Shown here in pieces: positions 26,125 through 35,939 of a DNA stretch of 64,000 nt. The stretch is from Mesorhizobium sp. WSM4311 (GTDB lineage: Bacteria; Pseudomonadota; Alphaproteobacteria; Rhizobiales; Rhizobiaceae): NCBI RefSeq assembly GCF_002295115.1, contig NZ_NSFV01000005.1, forward strand, positions 496,001 through 560,000, read 5' to 3'. Both the position numbers and the translations under genes were made by a program. A model generated the notes under the pieces. The model worked only from the letters and a program-made list of their open reading frames with translations, searched no databases and was not told the origin of the DNA. The first letter of the stretch is position 1, and every line of letters starts with the position of its first letter.

Positions 26125-26718
26125 CGACGGAGAGCACATGTCGCGAGAATCGGCCATTACGGGTCTCGACCGTAGCCGCGCAGACACCGTGCCGCGCGAC
26201 AGAATCTGCTCACCACCCGGTTGCGGCCTCGTCCTCAGCGGTTATTGAGGGGCCGTAATCAGACGTCGGTTTAGGCTCGATTGGCTAAGATATTCCAAAA
26301 GGACTTCGCTTCAGGACTGTCGCGGAGGCCATGGTCAATCAATGGTCACTGGCAGGTCTATGGGTCCCAAGAGGCCGCTCTGAACCGTCTCAGTTCGTCA
26401 CAATCTTTGCTGCGAACGCGACCGCGAGCCGCCCAAATCGTCAGCCAAATTTCCGGCATCGCGATGGTGGGCAAGGTCCTTATGCTGGTCGCCGAGCAGT
26501 TGTTTGGCCGATTGGAGCCAGAACGCTGAGTTTCCCCGCGGCACTGACCTCCGGTCCTGCGTAGGTGGCGAAAGCGCCGGCCTCATACGGTCGCTCACCT
26601 TCATCGGGCCCGACACGTCCAAGCCGATTGGGCACTCCTGCCGGAACTGTCAGCCGTCACGATCGTTTCATTCATTTGCGGGGCCAGGCTTGGAAAGCTA
26701 AAGAGAGGAGGACGAAAA
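26125..26718. other. Gene-free stretch
   Basis: About 590 bases in which I cannot support a gene. Short open frames exist (such as 26,281-26,529) but start with weak codons, lack ribosome-binding sites and show no recognisable protein pattern. The end of the stretch carries GAGAGGAGG, the ribosome-binding site of the next gene. It may be decayed coding DNA. Confidence 0.5.
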
Positions 26719-26982
26719 TTGACTGTCATCCTCATCGGTGCGTTACTCATCATCGCTGGCATTGTCTACATGGCAGGCGCGGCACTCTCATACGGTCGGC
26801 TCAGCAATTTGGCACCGCACGGCACTCCAGCCGACCGGTCGGCCTCAAGGCTGGCAACGCCTGGCCCAACTCTTGAGCCGCGCCGGCGTGGGCTCGGGTT
26901 TCTCGGCTTCTCGCGCAACTGGCCAGGGCTGCTAATGATAGCGGTCGGCATCGTTCTAATGTTGTCCGGCGCAGTGCCTTAG
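26719..26982 (+). CDS. Small two-helix membrane protein
   Basis: 87 residues starting at TTG. Two hydrophobic segments (TVILIGALLIIAGIVYMAGA and LLMIAVGIVLMLSG) flank a basic, proline-rich loop. GAGGAGG eight bases upstream supports the TTG start. No family is recognised. It stands alone between a gene-free stretch and a regulator fragment. Confidence 0.6.
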   Translation: MTVILIGALLIIAGIVYMAGAALSYGRLSNLAPHGTPADRSASRLATPGPTLEPRRRGLGFLGFSRNWPGLLMIAVGIVLMLSGAVP

Positions 26983-27093
26983 GCGCGGGAGCTAGGCGGC
27001 CTTTCGTGTACGGTTAGGACCAGCTATGACGCGACCTTGCGGTTCACGCCCTGCGGAAGCGCATTCCAAGCGCTCTGGTCCCTCAAACAGTGA

Positions 27094-27384
27094 ATGGTCC
27101 GGCCTGCGATCCCCGCCGCGATCGTGTTCGTGGCCGATCCGGACAGCGCGCCGCAGACCGCGCAGGACCAGTTGAGCAATCTCTGTCGGCTGACCGCGGC
27201 CGCAGCCGCCGCGGCCATGGTGATCGCACGGGGCGAAGGGCTTCAGGTGGTCGCGGATGAGCTTGAAATCAGCCCGGGCACGGCCCGCACCCAGCTGCAG
27301 CACCTATCCGAAAAGACGGAGACGCGGCGACAGGCGGAGTTGGTGCGCCTTATCGCGGCCTGTGGACTTTACGACCGACAATAG
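27094..27384 (+). pseudogene. LuxR-type HTH regulator, C-terminal fragment
   Basis: The last 70 or so codons form a LuxR-type HTH: NLCRLTAAAAAAAMVIARGE, then VADELEISPGTARTQLQHLSEKTETRRQAELVRLI. Preceding codons resemble the AAIVFVADPD linker of full-length alphaproteobacterial regulators of about 370 residues. A stop codon lies just upstream (27091-27093), and the missing N-terminal part is not found in the preceding sequence. The fragment keeps a near-complete DNA-binding domain but probably is not expressed as a functional regulator. Confidence 0.65.
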
Positions 27385-27420
27385 CCGGAGCGCAGACCTT
27401 GCGTGACCTCCGCCTCGCGC

Positions 27421-28617
27421 TCAAGTCGGTGAAGCGGCCGGCCGATACCGGCCGGCAACGATACGACGAAAGAGCCACAGGATGACCGGGCAAACCAGGA
27501 GCGCGACGGCGCCGAAGTCGAGCGCGGCGCTCGCGGAGCCGACCGATGTGGAGAGCTTTCCTCCGATCGCCGGTCCGGCCAGCATGCCGGCGTAGTAGAC
27601 CGTGTAGAATAATCCCATTCCGATCGGCCGCGTTTTCTGCTCGAGCACGCGCGCGGGCAGGCTCATGATCGCACCAGCCGGCAAGCCGCAGAAGATTCCA
27701 AGAGCGACGACGATGGGAAGCACGGCGCCGCTTCGCGACAGGAGAAGTGTCAGTAGCGCGAAGGCAATGCAGCCTGTGACGACGATGGTCTCTCCGCGTT
27801 TGGTCCGATCGGCGAGGAAGCCGCCGAACGGAACCGAAAGCACGGCGAGCCAGAGCACGATACTGATGGTTGGTCCGGCGGCCGCACTGGACCAGCCTCG
27901 CTCGACAAGCATCGACGGCCCGAAACTGAAGATCATCGCAAAGCCGATATTGTAGAGGCACCAGATCAAGCCGGCGGCAATCACCGCGCAGACCGTGCCG
28001 GCGGTCAGGTTGCCGCGCTCTGCTTTGACCGCGACGGGCGCATCTGGCGCGCGATAGACCAAAGTCACGAGGCAGAGACCGATCAGGATCAACCCCGCGA
28101 CGGCAAGGTTGACGGCATGGAGCCCGAATGTCGCTCCGATTGCTGGCAACAGCATCAGCGAGATTGCGATGCCAGCCGGCCACGAGTTGATGAAAACGGC
28201 CATCGCGGTGGCGATTTCCCGACCGGCAAACCAGTCCGCGACCATCTTGGTCATCAGAACATTCAGGAGAACACCGCCGATGCCCGCCGTCAGTCGGCCC
28301 GCGATCTGCGCGCTCCATGACGGTGACGCGGTCATCAGCAGTTCGCCGGCCAGCATCATCACCAGTCCGGCGAGGACCGTCACCTTGTCGCCATAGCGGC
28401 GGCCGATCGCGCCGCCAGGCAAGGCCAGCATGGCGCCCGGCGCAAAATAGAGTCCGATCAGAACACCGATATCGGCCAGGCTCGCGCCGAGAGCCTGGCT
28501 GAGCTGTGGCGCGACGGCCGCGACGCTCTGAAACTGAAAAGCGATGGCGGCACGAGCGACGAACAGGACAGCAAGAATCGTCCAGCGGCTTCGCACCTGG
28601 ATTTCGCCCAATGCCAT
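27421..28617 (-). CDS. MFS transporter
   Basis: 398 residues with about 12 membrane segments. The family motif between segments 2 and 3 is GGAIGRRYGDKVTVLAG, with LADRTKRGETIVVTG in the second half. It resembles cyanate/nitrate-type or drug MFS carriers, and the cargo is not clear. It starts three bases after the FAD-oxidoreductase stop, so the pair is an operon and the carrier may move the substrate or product of that enzyme. It converges on the LuxR fragment. Confidence 0.86.
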   Translation of the reverse strand: MALGEIQVRSRWTILAVLFVARAAIAFQFQSVAAVAPQLSQALGASLADIGVLIGLYFAPGAMLALPGGAIGRRYGDKVTVLAGLVMMLAGELLMTASPSWSAQIAGRLTAGIGGVLLNVLMTKMVADWFAGREIATAMAVFINSWPAGIAISLMLLPAIGATFGLHAVNLAVAGLILIGLCLVTLVYRAPDAPVAVKAERGNLTAGTVCAVIAAGLIWCLYNIGFAMIFSFGPSMLVERGWSSAAAGPTISIVLWLAVLSVPFGGFLADRTKRGETIVVTGCIAFALLTLLLSRSGAVLPIVVALGIFCGLPAGAIMSLPARVLEQKTRPIGMGLFYTVYYAGMLAGPAIGGKLSTSVGSASAALDFGAVALLVCPVILWLFRRIVAGRYRPAASPT

Positions 28618-28620
28618 AGA

Positions 28621-30012
28621 CTATGCCGTCGGCTTGATATTCTGGTTGAGACGGAAGAAATTGGTCGGATCGTATTTGTCCTTGAGCGCGACAAGGCGTG
28701 CGTAATTTTCACCATAGGCGTCACGCACCCGGTCCTCGCCCTCGTCACCGAGATTGTTGGCATAGACACCGCCGGTCGAATAGGGCCTGAGGGCGCTCCA
28801 CAGCTCGCGCGCCCAACCCATGTTCGCGTCGTCATCGGCCGGATCGTTCCAGATCGCGATCGGAAAGCAGTCGAAGGCCGCATCGCGATTGGCGTAGGGT
28901 GAATCCGCTATCGGAACCCGTGCGATTGCCCCGCCGACGTGCTGGAAAACCAGCAAAGACGAGGTGTTGGGAGCTCGCGCATAGGCGTCGAGCAGCGCAT
29001 CAATCGCGCCTATGCTGATCTGGCGCAGGAATTGCGCCTTCCAATAGTAGCGGCGGCCGCGCGGAAACAGGGCATCGCCGCCCGACTGAATCTCAAGATA
29101 AGGGACAGTTGCCAGGCGTGTCTCGACGGGCGAGCCGAACTTGACGATCGGTGAAAGGGCAAGCTCGCCGTCATGTTGCGAACCGACATAGCTGCCGGCG
29201 ATGCTGAAGAACCGGTCGCCCGACGGCAGCGTTACGAGAGCTGCATCGACGTTTACCTCATCGGCAGCGTTTCGGGCGAATTCATCATAGAACTGCATGG
29301 CGCCACGCGCCTGATCGTAAGGATGAAGCGCCGACGCGACAAGCAGTGAAGTGCCGAGCGCATGCAACTGGTATTCAAACGCCGTCACGATGCCAAAATT
29401 GCCGCCGCCGCCCCTCAAGCCCCAAAACAGGTCCGGGTGTTCGGTCGCGCTGGCCCTCAGGATCTGTCCCTCGGCGGTCACCACTTCGGCGGCAATCAGA
29501 TTGTCGCAGGTCAGCCCGTATTTTCGCCCGAGCTTGCCGAAGCCGCCGCCAAGCGTGAGCCCGGCGATACCGGTATCGCTGTTGACGCCCATGGTGGTCG
29601 CCAGTCCGTGCGCCTGCGTGGCACGATCGAATTCGCCCAGATCGAGGCCGGCCTCCGCGCGCGCGGTTCGACGGACCGGATCGACATCGATGCGTTTCAT
29701 CCGCGACAGGTCGATGACCATGCCGCCGTCACAGACCGAGAGGCCAGCGACATTGTGGCCTCCGCTGCGGACGGCTACCGGGAGCGCGCTGGATCTCGCG
29801 AACGTCACAGCCTCAACCACATCCTGGGCATCGGCGCAGTAGGCAATCATGGCCGGCTTTTTATCGATGGCGCCATTCCAGACCTTACGCGCCTCGTCGT
29901 AACCGGCGTTCCCCTCGAGGATCACATTGCCCTTGAGCCGTGGCCGTGGGGTGGGCCGAGGTCCGGGGCGCGATTTGCCTATCAGGCCGTCATATGGCTG
30001 TCGCTGCTCCAT
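28621..30012 (-). CDS. FAD-binding oxidoreductase, berberine-bridge-enzyme type
   Basis: 463 residues. The FAD_binding_4 domain carries AVRSGGHNVAGLSVCDGG, in which the His is the expected 8-alpha covalent flavin site. GIAGLTLGGGFGKLGRKYGLTCDNL and ILRASATEHPDLFWGLRGGGGNFGIVTAFEY follow. The C-terminal BBE segment NLGDEGEDRVRDAYGENYARLVALKDKYDPTNFFRLNQNI is intact. Family members oxidise sugars, alkaloids or other alcohols with oxygen. ATG 30012 starts MEQRQPYDGLIG. It is divergent from a LysR gene that probably regulates it. Confidence 0.9.
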   Translation of the reverse strand: MEQRQPYDGLIGKSRPGPRPTPRPRLKGNVILEGNAGYDEARKVWNGAIDKKPAMIAYCADAQDVVEAVTFARSSALPVAVRSGGHNVAGLSVCDGGMVIDLSRMKRIDVDPVRRTARAEAGLDLGEFDRATQAHGLATTMGVNSDTGIAGLTLGGGFGKLGRKYGLTCDNLIAAEVVTAEGQILRASATEHPDLFWGLRGGGGNFGIVTAFEYQLHALGTSLLVASALHPYDQARGAMQFYDEFARNAADEVNVDAALVTLPSGDRFFSIAGSYVGSQHDGELALSPIVKFGSPVETRLATVPYLEIQSGGDALFPRGRRYYWKAQFLRQISIGAIDALLDAYARAPNTSSLLVFQHVGGAIARVPIADSPYANRDAAFDCFPIAIWNDPADDDANMGWARELWSALRPYSTGGVYANNLGDEGEDRVRDAYGENYARLVALKDKYDPTNFFRLNQNIKPTA

Positions 30013-30095
30013 CCGATCTGCTCCTCGCCGCAAATGCCCATGCCATCATCTCATGGAGTGCCAAACCATTTCAAAATCGAAGAATTCAGGTGCTG

Positions 30096-30112
30096 GATGA
30101 GAAAATCTCATC
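30096..30112. promoter_or_regulatory. Candidate LysR operator
   Basis: GATGAGA-AAA-TCTCATC, a perfect 7-base inverted repeat with 3-base spacer, 12 bases before the LysR start. A half-site, ATCTCATGG, occurs about 50 bases to the left, nearer the oxidoreductase gene, which is the usual spacing for LysR recall and activation sites. Confidence 0.55.
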
Positions 30113-30124
30113 TACGCTGATGGA

Positions 30125-31030
30125 ATGAGGAAGCTTCCACCGCTTCGCGCGCTCCATGCCTTCGAGGCCGCAGCCCGGCATCACAGCTTCGGGACCGCCG
30201 CGAAGGAGCTCGGCGTGACGCCGACGGCAATCAGCCACCAGATCCGACAGTTGGAAGAGGCCTGCGGTGTCAAGCTGTTCCAACGCCGCCCGCGGCCGTT
30301 GCTCCTAACGAGCGCGGGCGCTCGTCTCTATCCGGCCTTGCGCAATGGCTTCGACGCGTTGGCCTCGGCGGTGGCGCTATTGATCGAAGAGGATGTACAA
30401 GCGCCGCTGCGCGTGACGAGCCCGAACGCGTTCGCCAGCAAATGGCTGGTTCCGCAACTGCCGAAATGGCGTGAAGCAAACCCCGCCGTCCCTTTGGAGA
30501 TCATCGGCACGGACACTGTCCTCGATCTGAGGGCGGGCGCCGCGGACGTCGCAATCCGCTATGCGCGAAAGCCGCCGCTCGATTTTGTGGCACACGAGGT
30601 GTTTCGGGACGTATACATTCCCGTTTGCAGCCCACATCTGCTGGAGCGCCATGGCCCGATCACGCGGGCTGCGGATCTCCTGCGTCTTCCTTTGATCCAC
30701 TATGACTGGATGAACCGCGATCCGGAAGCGCCGACCTGGCGGCAATGGCTGGCGGTTGCACGGTCGATCGATCCCGATTTCACCCCCCTCGAAAAGGTCT
30801 GGGACCTGAGTTTCCGCGAGGAGCTCCATGCGATCGATGCCGTTGTCGGCGGACAGGGCGTTGCGATCTGCAGTGACGTGGTCGTGAGCAATGAATTGAG
30901 AAACGGACTGCTGGTGAAGGCGCATCCGCTCTCCCTGCCCGGCTACGGATTTTATCTCGTCTCCATGGCCCACAGTCCGCGGATGCCGGCCCTCGCGGCC
31001 TTCTCGATGTGGCTGAGGGCGCTCAGTTGA
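30125..31030 (+). CDS. LysR family regulator (GcvA-like)
   Basis: 301 residues. The N-terminal winged helix reads LRALHAFEAAARHHSFGTAA, then KELGVTPTAISHQIRQLEE, VKLFQRRPRPLLLTSAG. The effector domain has LRVTSPNAFASKWLVPQLPKW and LRAGAADVAIRYARKP, as in the GcvA group. It is transcribed divergently from the FAD-oxidoreductase/MFS operon, with a strong inverted repeat between them, so control of that operon and of itself is likely. Confidence 0.9.
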   Translation: MRKLPPLRALHAFEAAARHHSFGTAAKELGVTPTAISHQIRQLEEACGVKLFQRRPRPLLLTSAGARLYPALRNGFDALASAVALLIEEDVQAPLRVTSPNAFASKWLVPQLPKWREANPAVPLEIIGTDTVLDLRAGAADVAIRYARKPPLDFVAHEVFRDVYIPVCSPHLLERHGPITRAADLLRLPLIHYDWMNRDPEAPTWRQWLAVARSIDPDFTPLEKVWDLSFREELHAIDAVVGGQGVAICSDVVVSNELRNGLLVKAHPLSLPGYGFYLVSMAHSPRMPALAAFSMWLRALS

Positions 31031-31074
31031 AGACGGAAAACCGGCGACTGGCGACGTTGCGGCCCTGATCGATC

Positions 31075-31536
31075 TCACGGTCTTGTCGTCAAAGTCGAGA
31101 GCTGATCCGTGTCATAGCGGTTTCGCAGATCGGCGAGCGCCTTTGGGTCCGGCGCACCCTGCGCAGCGAGTTTCGCGAGTTCTTCGAAATAGTGCTCATG
31201 CCCGGGCGGAGAGACTGTCATCAGCACGCGGGCCGGTTTCTCGCTGACATTCGTGATGTTGTGTGGCACGCATGGCGGGATGAACAGATAGGTTCCGGGC
31301 GTTGCGCGGATCGTTTTGTCGCCGACATGCCACTCACACTCGCCCTCAAGCAGGTAGAAGGTCTCCTCCTGCACCCGGTGAACATGCCGCCCGGTGGCGA
31401 ACCCCGCCGGGATCGTCCAGTCGAACATGCTCGTGTGCTTGGTATGTTCGCCGGTGACGAGGAAGACCATAGGATGACCACGCAGCATGACTCCGTTCTT
31501 CTCATCGGGCATGCGAATGACGGCATCGGCGCTCAT
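31075..31536 (-). CDS. Cupin domain protein
   Basis: 153 residues. Cupin motif 1 is GRHVHRVQEETFYLLEGE and motif 2 is PGTYLFIPPCVPHNI, with His/Glu residues in place to bind a metal. Family members are dioxygenases, isomerases or sugar-binding proteins; no substrate can be assigned. GGAGGATCAC directly precedes ATG 31536, which fixes the start. It is convergent with the LysR gene and divergent from the winged-helix/TPR gene. Confidence 0.83.
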   Translation of the reverse strand: MSADAVIRMPDEKNGVMLRGHPMVFLVTGEHTKHTSMFDWTIPAGFATGRHVHRVQEETFYLLEGECEWHVGDKTIRATPGTYLFIPPCVPHNITNVSEKPARVLMTVSPPGHEHYFEELAKLAAQGAPDPKALADLRNRYDTDQLSTLTTRP

Positions 31537-31644
31537 GTGATCCTCCATCGACCATGTGCTGACTTCTGCAGGCACGTGCGTAAGATCGGTGCTCCGTGCC
31601 GGGAAGTCGTGAATCCGTTCCTAAAAATCTGCTAAAAGCGTTGA

Positions 31645-33192
31645 ATGACAATCGGAGGCGACATCTACCGGTTCGGCCCGTTCCGCCTCGACCCGGCGGC
31701 GGGCATTCTCTACCGAGGGACCGAGCCGACCATGCTTGGGCGGCGCGCCGTCGCGCTGCTGCGCCAACTGCTCGAAAACGCGGGCGTACCGGTGTCAAAG
31801 GACGCGCTGGTCGAGGCCGGCTGGGGCGGATTGGCGGTTGCCGACAACAATCTGACGGTTCAGATCGCAGCCTTGCGCCGGGTGCTGGCGCAGGAGGCGG
31901 ATGCGGAGAGCTGGATCGAAACGTTGCCGCGGCGCGGCTATCGCTATGTCGGACCGGCCGTTGCGGCCAATGATCCTGCCCCTGCCGGGTCGGCACTGAC
32001 ATTGCCCGACAAGCCATCCGTCGCGGTTCTGCCGTTCTCGAACCTGAGCGGCGATCCAGAGCAGAACTACTTCGCCGAAGGGATGGTCGACGACATCATC
32101 ACGGGCCTCGCACGCATTAAGTGGCTGTTCGTCATCGCGCGAAACTCGACCTTCGCCTACAAGGGTCGTGCCGTGGATGTGAAGCAGGTCGGTCGCGAAC
32201 TTGGCGTGCGCTATGTGCTCGAAGGCAGCGTGCGAAAGGCGGGCTGCAACGTGCGTGTGACCGGCCAGATGATCGATGCATCGACCGGCGCTCATGTGTG
32301 GGCCGAACGCTACGACCGCAGCTCCGACGATATCTTCGCGCTTCAGGATGAGATCGCGCTGTCGGCCGTTGGCGCAATTGCACCAAGCATACGGCGTGCC
32401 GAAATCGACAGGGTGAAGCGCAAGCGTCCCGACAGTCTCGATGCCTACGATCTCGTGCTCCGGGCCCAGCTCGATGTCGATTCCGGCATGCCTGAGCAGA
32501 TCACGCGAGCGCTTGTGTTGCTCGAACGTGCGATCGAACTCGATCCCGCCTACGCGTTGGCGCACGGCAGCGCGGCGATGTGCCACCATTGCCTCTTCCT
32601 CCGCGCCGGCTTGCAGGAAGCCAACCGTGCCGCTTCGATCCGCCACGCCCGTTCCGCGATTCTGCACGGACAGGACGATGCGGCGGCGCTGACGCTCGCG
32701 GGGTTTTCCATTGGCATGGATGGGCACGACCGCGGCGCTGCTTTCACCGCGCTGGAAGCCGCACTCGCCATCAGTCCATCGTCGGCACTGACCTACATCC
32801 TTGGCAGCGTCATTCTCGGGTGGGCCGGCGACGCCGAACGGGCCATCGAATGGAGCGAGCGCGGCATGCGGCTCAGCCCGTTCGATCCATGGACCTTCGC
32901 CGCGTTCGACGCACAGGCGATGAGCCATCTGCTGCGCGGCCGCTATGAGGAATCCTGCCGTGCGGCCTACAGGTCAGTTCAGGCCAATCCCGCGCACAGC
33001 ATCACTTATGTGCAATTGGCCGCGGCACTCGTGAAACTCGGACGGCTGGAAGAAGCAAAGGCAGCCGCCGCGAGGGTGCTCGAACTGCATCCAGCATTCC
33101 GCTATGGCCGCCAGTTCGCCGGGGTGAATTGTGCCCCGGCGCTTGCGGCAACTCTTGGCGATGCGCTGCGGACCGCCGGGCTCCCGGAGTAG
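31645..33192 (+). CDS. Winged-helix regulator with TolB-like and TPR domains
   Basis: 515 residues. Residues about 5-105 form an OmpR/CadC-type winged helix ([22 protein letters not shown], then [11 protein letters not shown]). Residues about 125-255 match the TolB-like segment common in these proteins ([39 protein letters not shown]). The remainder is a TPR-type helical repeat array. There is no transmembrane segment between the DNA-binding and sensor parts, so it is cytoplasmic, unlike CadC. The targets are unknown. Confidence 0.84.
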   Translation: MTIGGDIYRFGPFRLDPAAGILYRGTEPTMLGRRAVALLRQLLENAGVPVSKDALVEAGWGGLAVADNNLTVQIAALRRVLAQEADAESWIETLPRRGYRYVGPAVAANDPAPAGSALTLPDKPSVAVLPFSNLSGDPEQNYFAEGMVDDIITGLARIKWLFVIARNSTFAYKGRAVDVKQVGRELGVRYVLEGSVRKAGCNVRVTGQMIDASTGAHVWAERYDRSSDDIFALQDEIALSAVGAIAPSIRRAEIDRVKRKRPDSLDAYDLVLRAQLDVDSGMPEQITRALVLLERAIELDPAYALAHGSAAMCHHCLFLRAGLQEANRAASIRHARSAILHGQDDAAALTLAGFSIGMDGHDRGAAFTALEAALAISPSSALTYILGSVILGWAGDAERAIEWSERGMRLSPFDPWTFAAFDAQAMSHLLRGRYEESCRAAYRSVQANPAHSITYVQLAAALVKLGRLEEAKAAAARVLELHPAFRYGRQFAGVNCAPALAATLGDALRTAGLPE

Positions 33193-33300
33193 CGTGCTGC
33201 TGCGCTTTTCGCCTTCCGCCATTTCCCGATCTCGGCTCGGGTGAGGTTCCGGCGGCTATCGGCGGGAAATTGTGGCGTCGCGCGGTGGCAGTGGATGAAA

Positions 33301-33377
33301 TGGCGCGCCCGAAGAGATTCGAACTCCTGACCCCCAGATTCGTAGTCTGGTGCTCTATCCAGCTGAGCTACGGGCGC
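33301..33377 (-). tRNA. tRNA-Arg (anticodon ACG)
   Basis: 77 bases including an encoded CCA end. The acceptor stem is GCGCCCG/CGGGCGC, the D-arm begins TAGCTCAGC, the anticodon stem CCAGA/TCTGG encloses the loop CTACGAA with anticodon ACG, and the T-arm contains GTTCGAATC. The ACG anticodon is normally edited to ICG and reads CGU, CGC and CGA. It stands alone; the 277 bases beyond it hold no gene I can see. Confidence 0.96.
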
Positions 33378-33654
33378 GCATCAGGCCATGTTTTCAACGG
33401 CCCCGCGATCCGATCCCAAGGACCGGCCGCGAATGTGTGCAGTTCCCTAACGACTGAATTTGGGAAAAGCAAGCCGATCCGGCAAAAGTTTTGTCGTGGG
33501 CGTGTCATCCGGTGACGACGGCCCCGATCCCAGGGCTTTGAAGCTGCCGCGAAGCCGGTCTCGCTCAGGCAGAGAGGGGAAAAGTCTCGGGCGAAGCTCA
33601 TCGAAAGCGTCAGGCTCGAAGGGCAGAAGCCTCGGGAAAACAGCGCCGAGGCCG

Positions 33655-35142
33655 TCACGCCGGGCGGCGCAGGCTGCCGCGGGCCTGATCGAGCCGCACC
33701 GGCTGGTCGGGAATGGTGACGGCGAAAGTGGTGCGCCCGCCGATCGATTCGACCAGCTCCACCGTGCCGCCATGCGCCCGGATCAGTTCGTGGGCGATCG
33801 CCAGGCCAAGGCCGGTGCCGCCGCTGCGCGCCGAGCCGCGGAACGCCGCGAACAGGTTTTCGCGCGCCTTCGGCGGCAGGCCGGGGCCGGTATCGGTGAC
33901 GGCGATGCGGCTGACGCTGCCCATGCGCTCGGCCGATACGGCGAGCCGCCGCACCACGGCGCTCTCCGTGTCGGCCGCCATCGCCTGCACCGAGTTGCGG
34001 CACAGATTGGTGAGCACCCTGAACAGCTGGTCGGAATCGGCGTCCACCTCGAAAGCCGCCTCGACGGCGTTGATGAACTCGATGCCTTCCTCGATGTCGA
34101 GCAGGCCGTGCACGTCCTCGACCAGCTGGCGCAGCCGCACCCGGCGGCGCGAAGGCGGCGGCTCCTGCGTGCGGCCATAGTGCAGCACGCCTTCCGAATA
34201 GGAGACGGCCCGGTCCAGCGCGCGCAAGAGCTTCGGCGCGAAGGCCTGCACGGTTGGGTCCCTGACCTGGCGCAGGCGGTCCGATATCAGCTGCGCCGAG
34301 GCCAGGATGTTGCGCATGTCGTGGTTGATCTTCGACACCGCCAGGCCGAGATCGGCAAGGTGTTTCTGCTCCGAAAGCATCTTCTGCAGCCGCTCCTGCA
34401 TCTGCGACAGCTCGCGTTCGGCGACGCCGATCTCATCGGAGCGGGCGGCGGGACGGATGATGCGGCCGGGATCGTCGGGCGCTTCGGAGAAGGACAGCAT
34501 CGAGCGCGTCATGGTGCGGATCGGCCCGATCATGATCAGGTCGATCGCGGCATAGACCAGCATGGCGGTGAACAGCGAGATCAGCAGCGAGACGAAGGCG
34601 ACGTTGCGCGAATAGATGAGCATGGCCTTGCGCAGCGAGTAGTCCGGCATGATCAGCTCGAATTCCTTGTCGCTGTCGCCGACCGGACCGAAGACGCGCA
34701 GCATCCGGTCGCCGCCGAAGAACAGCGTATCGAGCGCGCCGGTCATGCCCTTGATCATGCCGACGCTGGCGAGGTCGATATGCTCGTCGACCTGCGGCGG
34801 CATGTCCGCCACCACCAGAAGCCGCGAGACGCCGCCGTCGCGCACCGCGATCGCCTTGGCGCCGATCGCCATCAGCACGTCATTCTGCGCCGTGCGCGAC
34901 AGCGAAGTCGACTCGCCCTGCACCAGCACGATCGACACGGCCGCCGCCGTGCTCAGCCGCTCCTTGAGCCAGCTCAGCCGGTAGCTGGCGATCCAGGGCA
35001 GGAAGATGAGCACTTCGGCCAGAAGCACAAAAACGATCGTCAGCAGCAGCAGTTTCGTCGACAGGCCGCGCGACAGGGGTACCGTGCGGACGGCGGCGGG
35101 CGCCGTTCCGTTCCCTTCCCCCGCTTGGCTGGTTTCGCTCAT
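33655..35142 (-). CDS. Membrane sensor histidine kinase
   Basis: 495 residues. Two membrane segments (about 27-52 and 180-205) enclose a periplasmic sensor region. A HAMP-like linker follows, then the phosphoacceptor helix LGLAVSKINHDMRNIL (His in HDMRN). The ATPase domain has the N box NLCRNSVQAMA, G1 VTDTGPGLP and G2 GGTGLGLAIAHELIRAHGG. No response regulator is adjacent, so it is an orphan kinase. It is divergent from the rpmH operon, separated by about 280 bases that hold the rpmH promoter. Confidence 0.9.
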   Translation of the reverse strand: MSETSQAGEGNGTAPAAVRTVPLSRGLSTKLLLLTIVFVLLAEVLIFLPWIASYRLSWLKERLSTAAAVSIVLVQGESTSLSRTAQNDVLMAIGAKAIAVRDGGVSRLLVVADMPPQVDEHIDLASVGMIKGMTGALDTLFFGGDRMLRVFGPVGDSDKEFELIMPDYSLRKAMLIYSRNVAFVSLLISLFTAMLVYAAIDLIMIGPIRTMTRSMLSFSEAPDDPGRIIRPAARSDEIGVAERELSQMQERLQKMLSEQKHLADLGLAVSKINHDMRNILASAQLISDRLRQVRDPTVQAFAPKLLRALDRAVSYSEGVLHYGRTQEPPPSRRRVRLRQLVEDVHGLLDIEEGIEFINAVEAAFEVDADSDQLFRVLTNLCRNSVQAMAADTESAVVRRLAVSAERMGSVSRIAVTDTGPGLPPKARENLFAAFRGSARSGGTGLGLAIAHELIRAHGGTVELVESIGGRTTFAVTIPDQPVRLDQARGSLRRPA

Positions 35143-35272
35143 GCGTTCCTGTCTTCACAATCACTTGATCGGCCAAGATTAGGCGATTACGGCATTTTTG
35201 CCAATTTCATCCTTTGGCCGGAACATTAAATTACCGTCATGAAGCCTGCGTCCACGCCGCACCGGCGCCGGA

Positions 35273-35301
35273 TTGACTTCCAAAACCCTTCTTTCTATAA
35301 G
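35273..35301 (+). promoter_or_regulatory. Sigma-70-type promoter of the rpmH-rnpA-yidC operon
   Basis: TTGACT (35273-35278), a 17-base spacer and TATAAG (35296-35301), 120 bases before rpmH. It is the best -35/-10 pair seen in the window and points toward the ribosomal protein operon. Confidence 0.7.
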
Positions 35302-35422
35302 CCCGCTCACGCTCGGGCCATTCGTCCCGGCGCGGTTTCGATCGCGCCAAAGCCGGCCCGGCAAAGCTCCTGTTACAGAGTGACAGAATCAAGAAGGGCC
35401 GCACCCCGCGGTATTAAAACAA

Positions 35423-35557
35423 ATGAAGCGTACCTACCAACCGTCCAAACTCGTCCGCAAACGCCGGCACGGTTTCCGTGCCCGCATGGCCACCAAGGGT
35501 GGTCGTGGCGTCGTCGCAGCTCGCCGCAACCGCGGCCGCAAGCGGCTCAGCGCCTAA
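35423..35557 (+). CDS. rpmH: 50S ribosomal protein L34
   Basis: 44 residues: [20 protein letters not shown], then [12 protein letters not shown] at the end, the full L34 pattern. It is a basic protein of the large ribosomal subunit. It is the first gene of the operon rpmH-rnpA-yidC, with 14 bases to rnpA, behind a clear promoter at 35,273. Confidence 0.97.
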   Translation: MKRTYQPSKLVRKRRHGFRARMATKGGRGVVAARRNRGRKRLSA

Positions 35558-35571
35558 GCGAGACGATATCG

Positions 35572-35925
35572 TTGCCCGCAACCGGCAAGCCAGTGGGGCA
35601 AAATCCCAAGCGGCTTCTGAAACGCGCGGAATTCCTGGCCGTCCGTCGTGGTGAAAAGCGACGCGGACGGTTTTTCCTCGTCGAGGTCCTCGACCGCGGC
35701 GATGGCGGGGTGCCGCGCGTCGGCTACACCGTCACCAAGAAGGTCGGCAACGCTGTTGTGCGCAACCGCGTCAGGCGGCGGCTTAAAGAGGCCGTCCGCG
35801 TCCATGCCGCAGATGACATGGTGCCCGGCAATGATTATGTCATCGTCGGGCGCGATGATGCGCTGCGCGCCCCCTTCGGCCAGTTGAAGGCCGAACTCTC
35901 CCGCCGACTTCGCGGAACACGATAG
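35572..35925 (+). CDS. rnpA: Ribonuclease P protein component
   Basis: 117 residues. The conserved core is [43 protein letters not shown] and a C-terminal [13 protein letters not shown]. It binds the RNase P RNA and helps remove 5' leaders from tRNA precursors. No ATG is available at the right place. TTG 35572 gives the N terminus [18 protein letters not shown], and GTG 35593 is a shorter alternative. It lies between rpmH and yidC as in most bacteria; yidD, often found here, is absent. Confidence 0.94.
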   Translation: MPATGKPVGQNPKRLLKRAEFLAVRRGEKRRGRFFLVEVLDRGDGGVPRVGYTVTKKVGNAVVRNRVRRRLKEAVRVHAADDMVPGNDYVIVGRDDALRAPFGQLKAELSRRLRGTR

Positions 35926-35939
35926 GCCAAGGGCTCTCG

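Noticed and set aside
26281..26529. Possible 82-residue gene
   Set aside because: It starts at a weak codon with no ribosome-binding site and has no recognisable pattern; kept only as part of a gene-free stretch.
33301..33377. tRNA gene as an integration site for a genomic island
   Set aside because: No integrase gene and no second copy of the tRNA 3' end were noticed nearby, so an attachment site is not supported.
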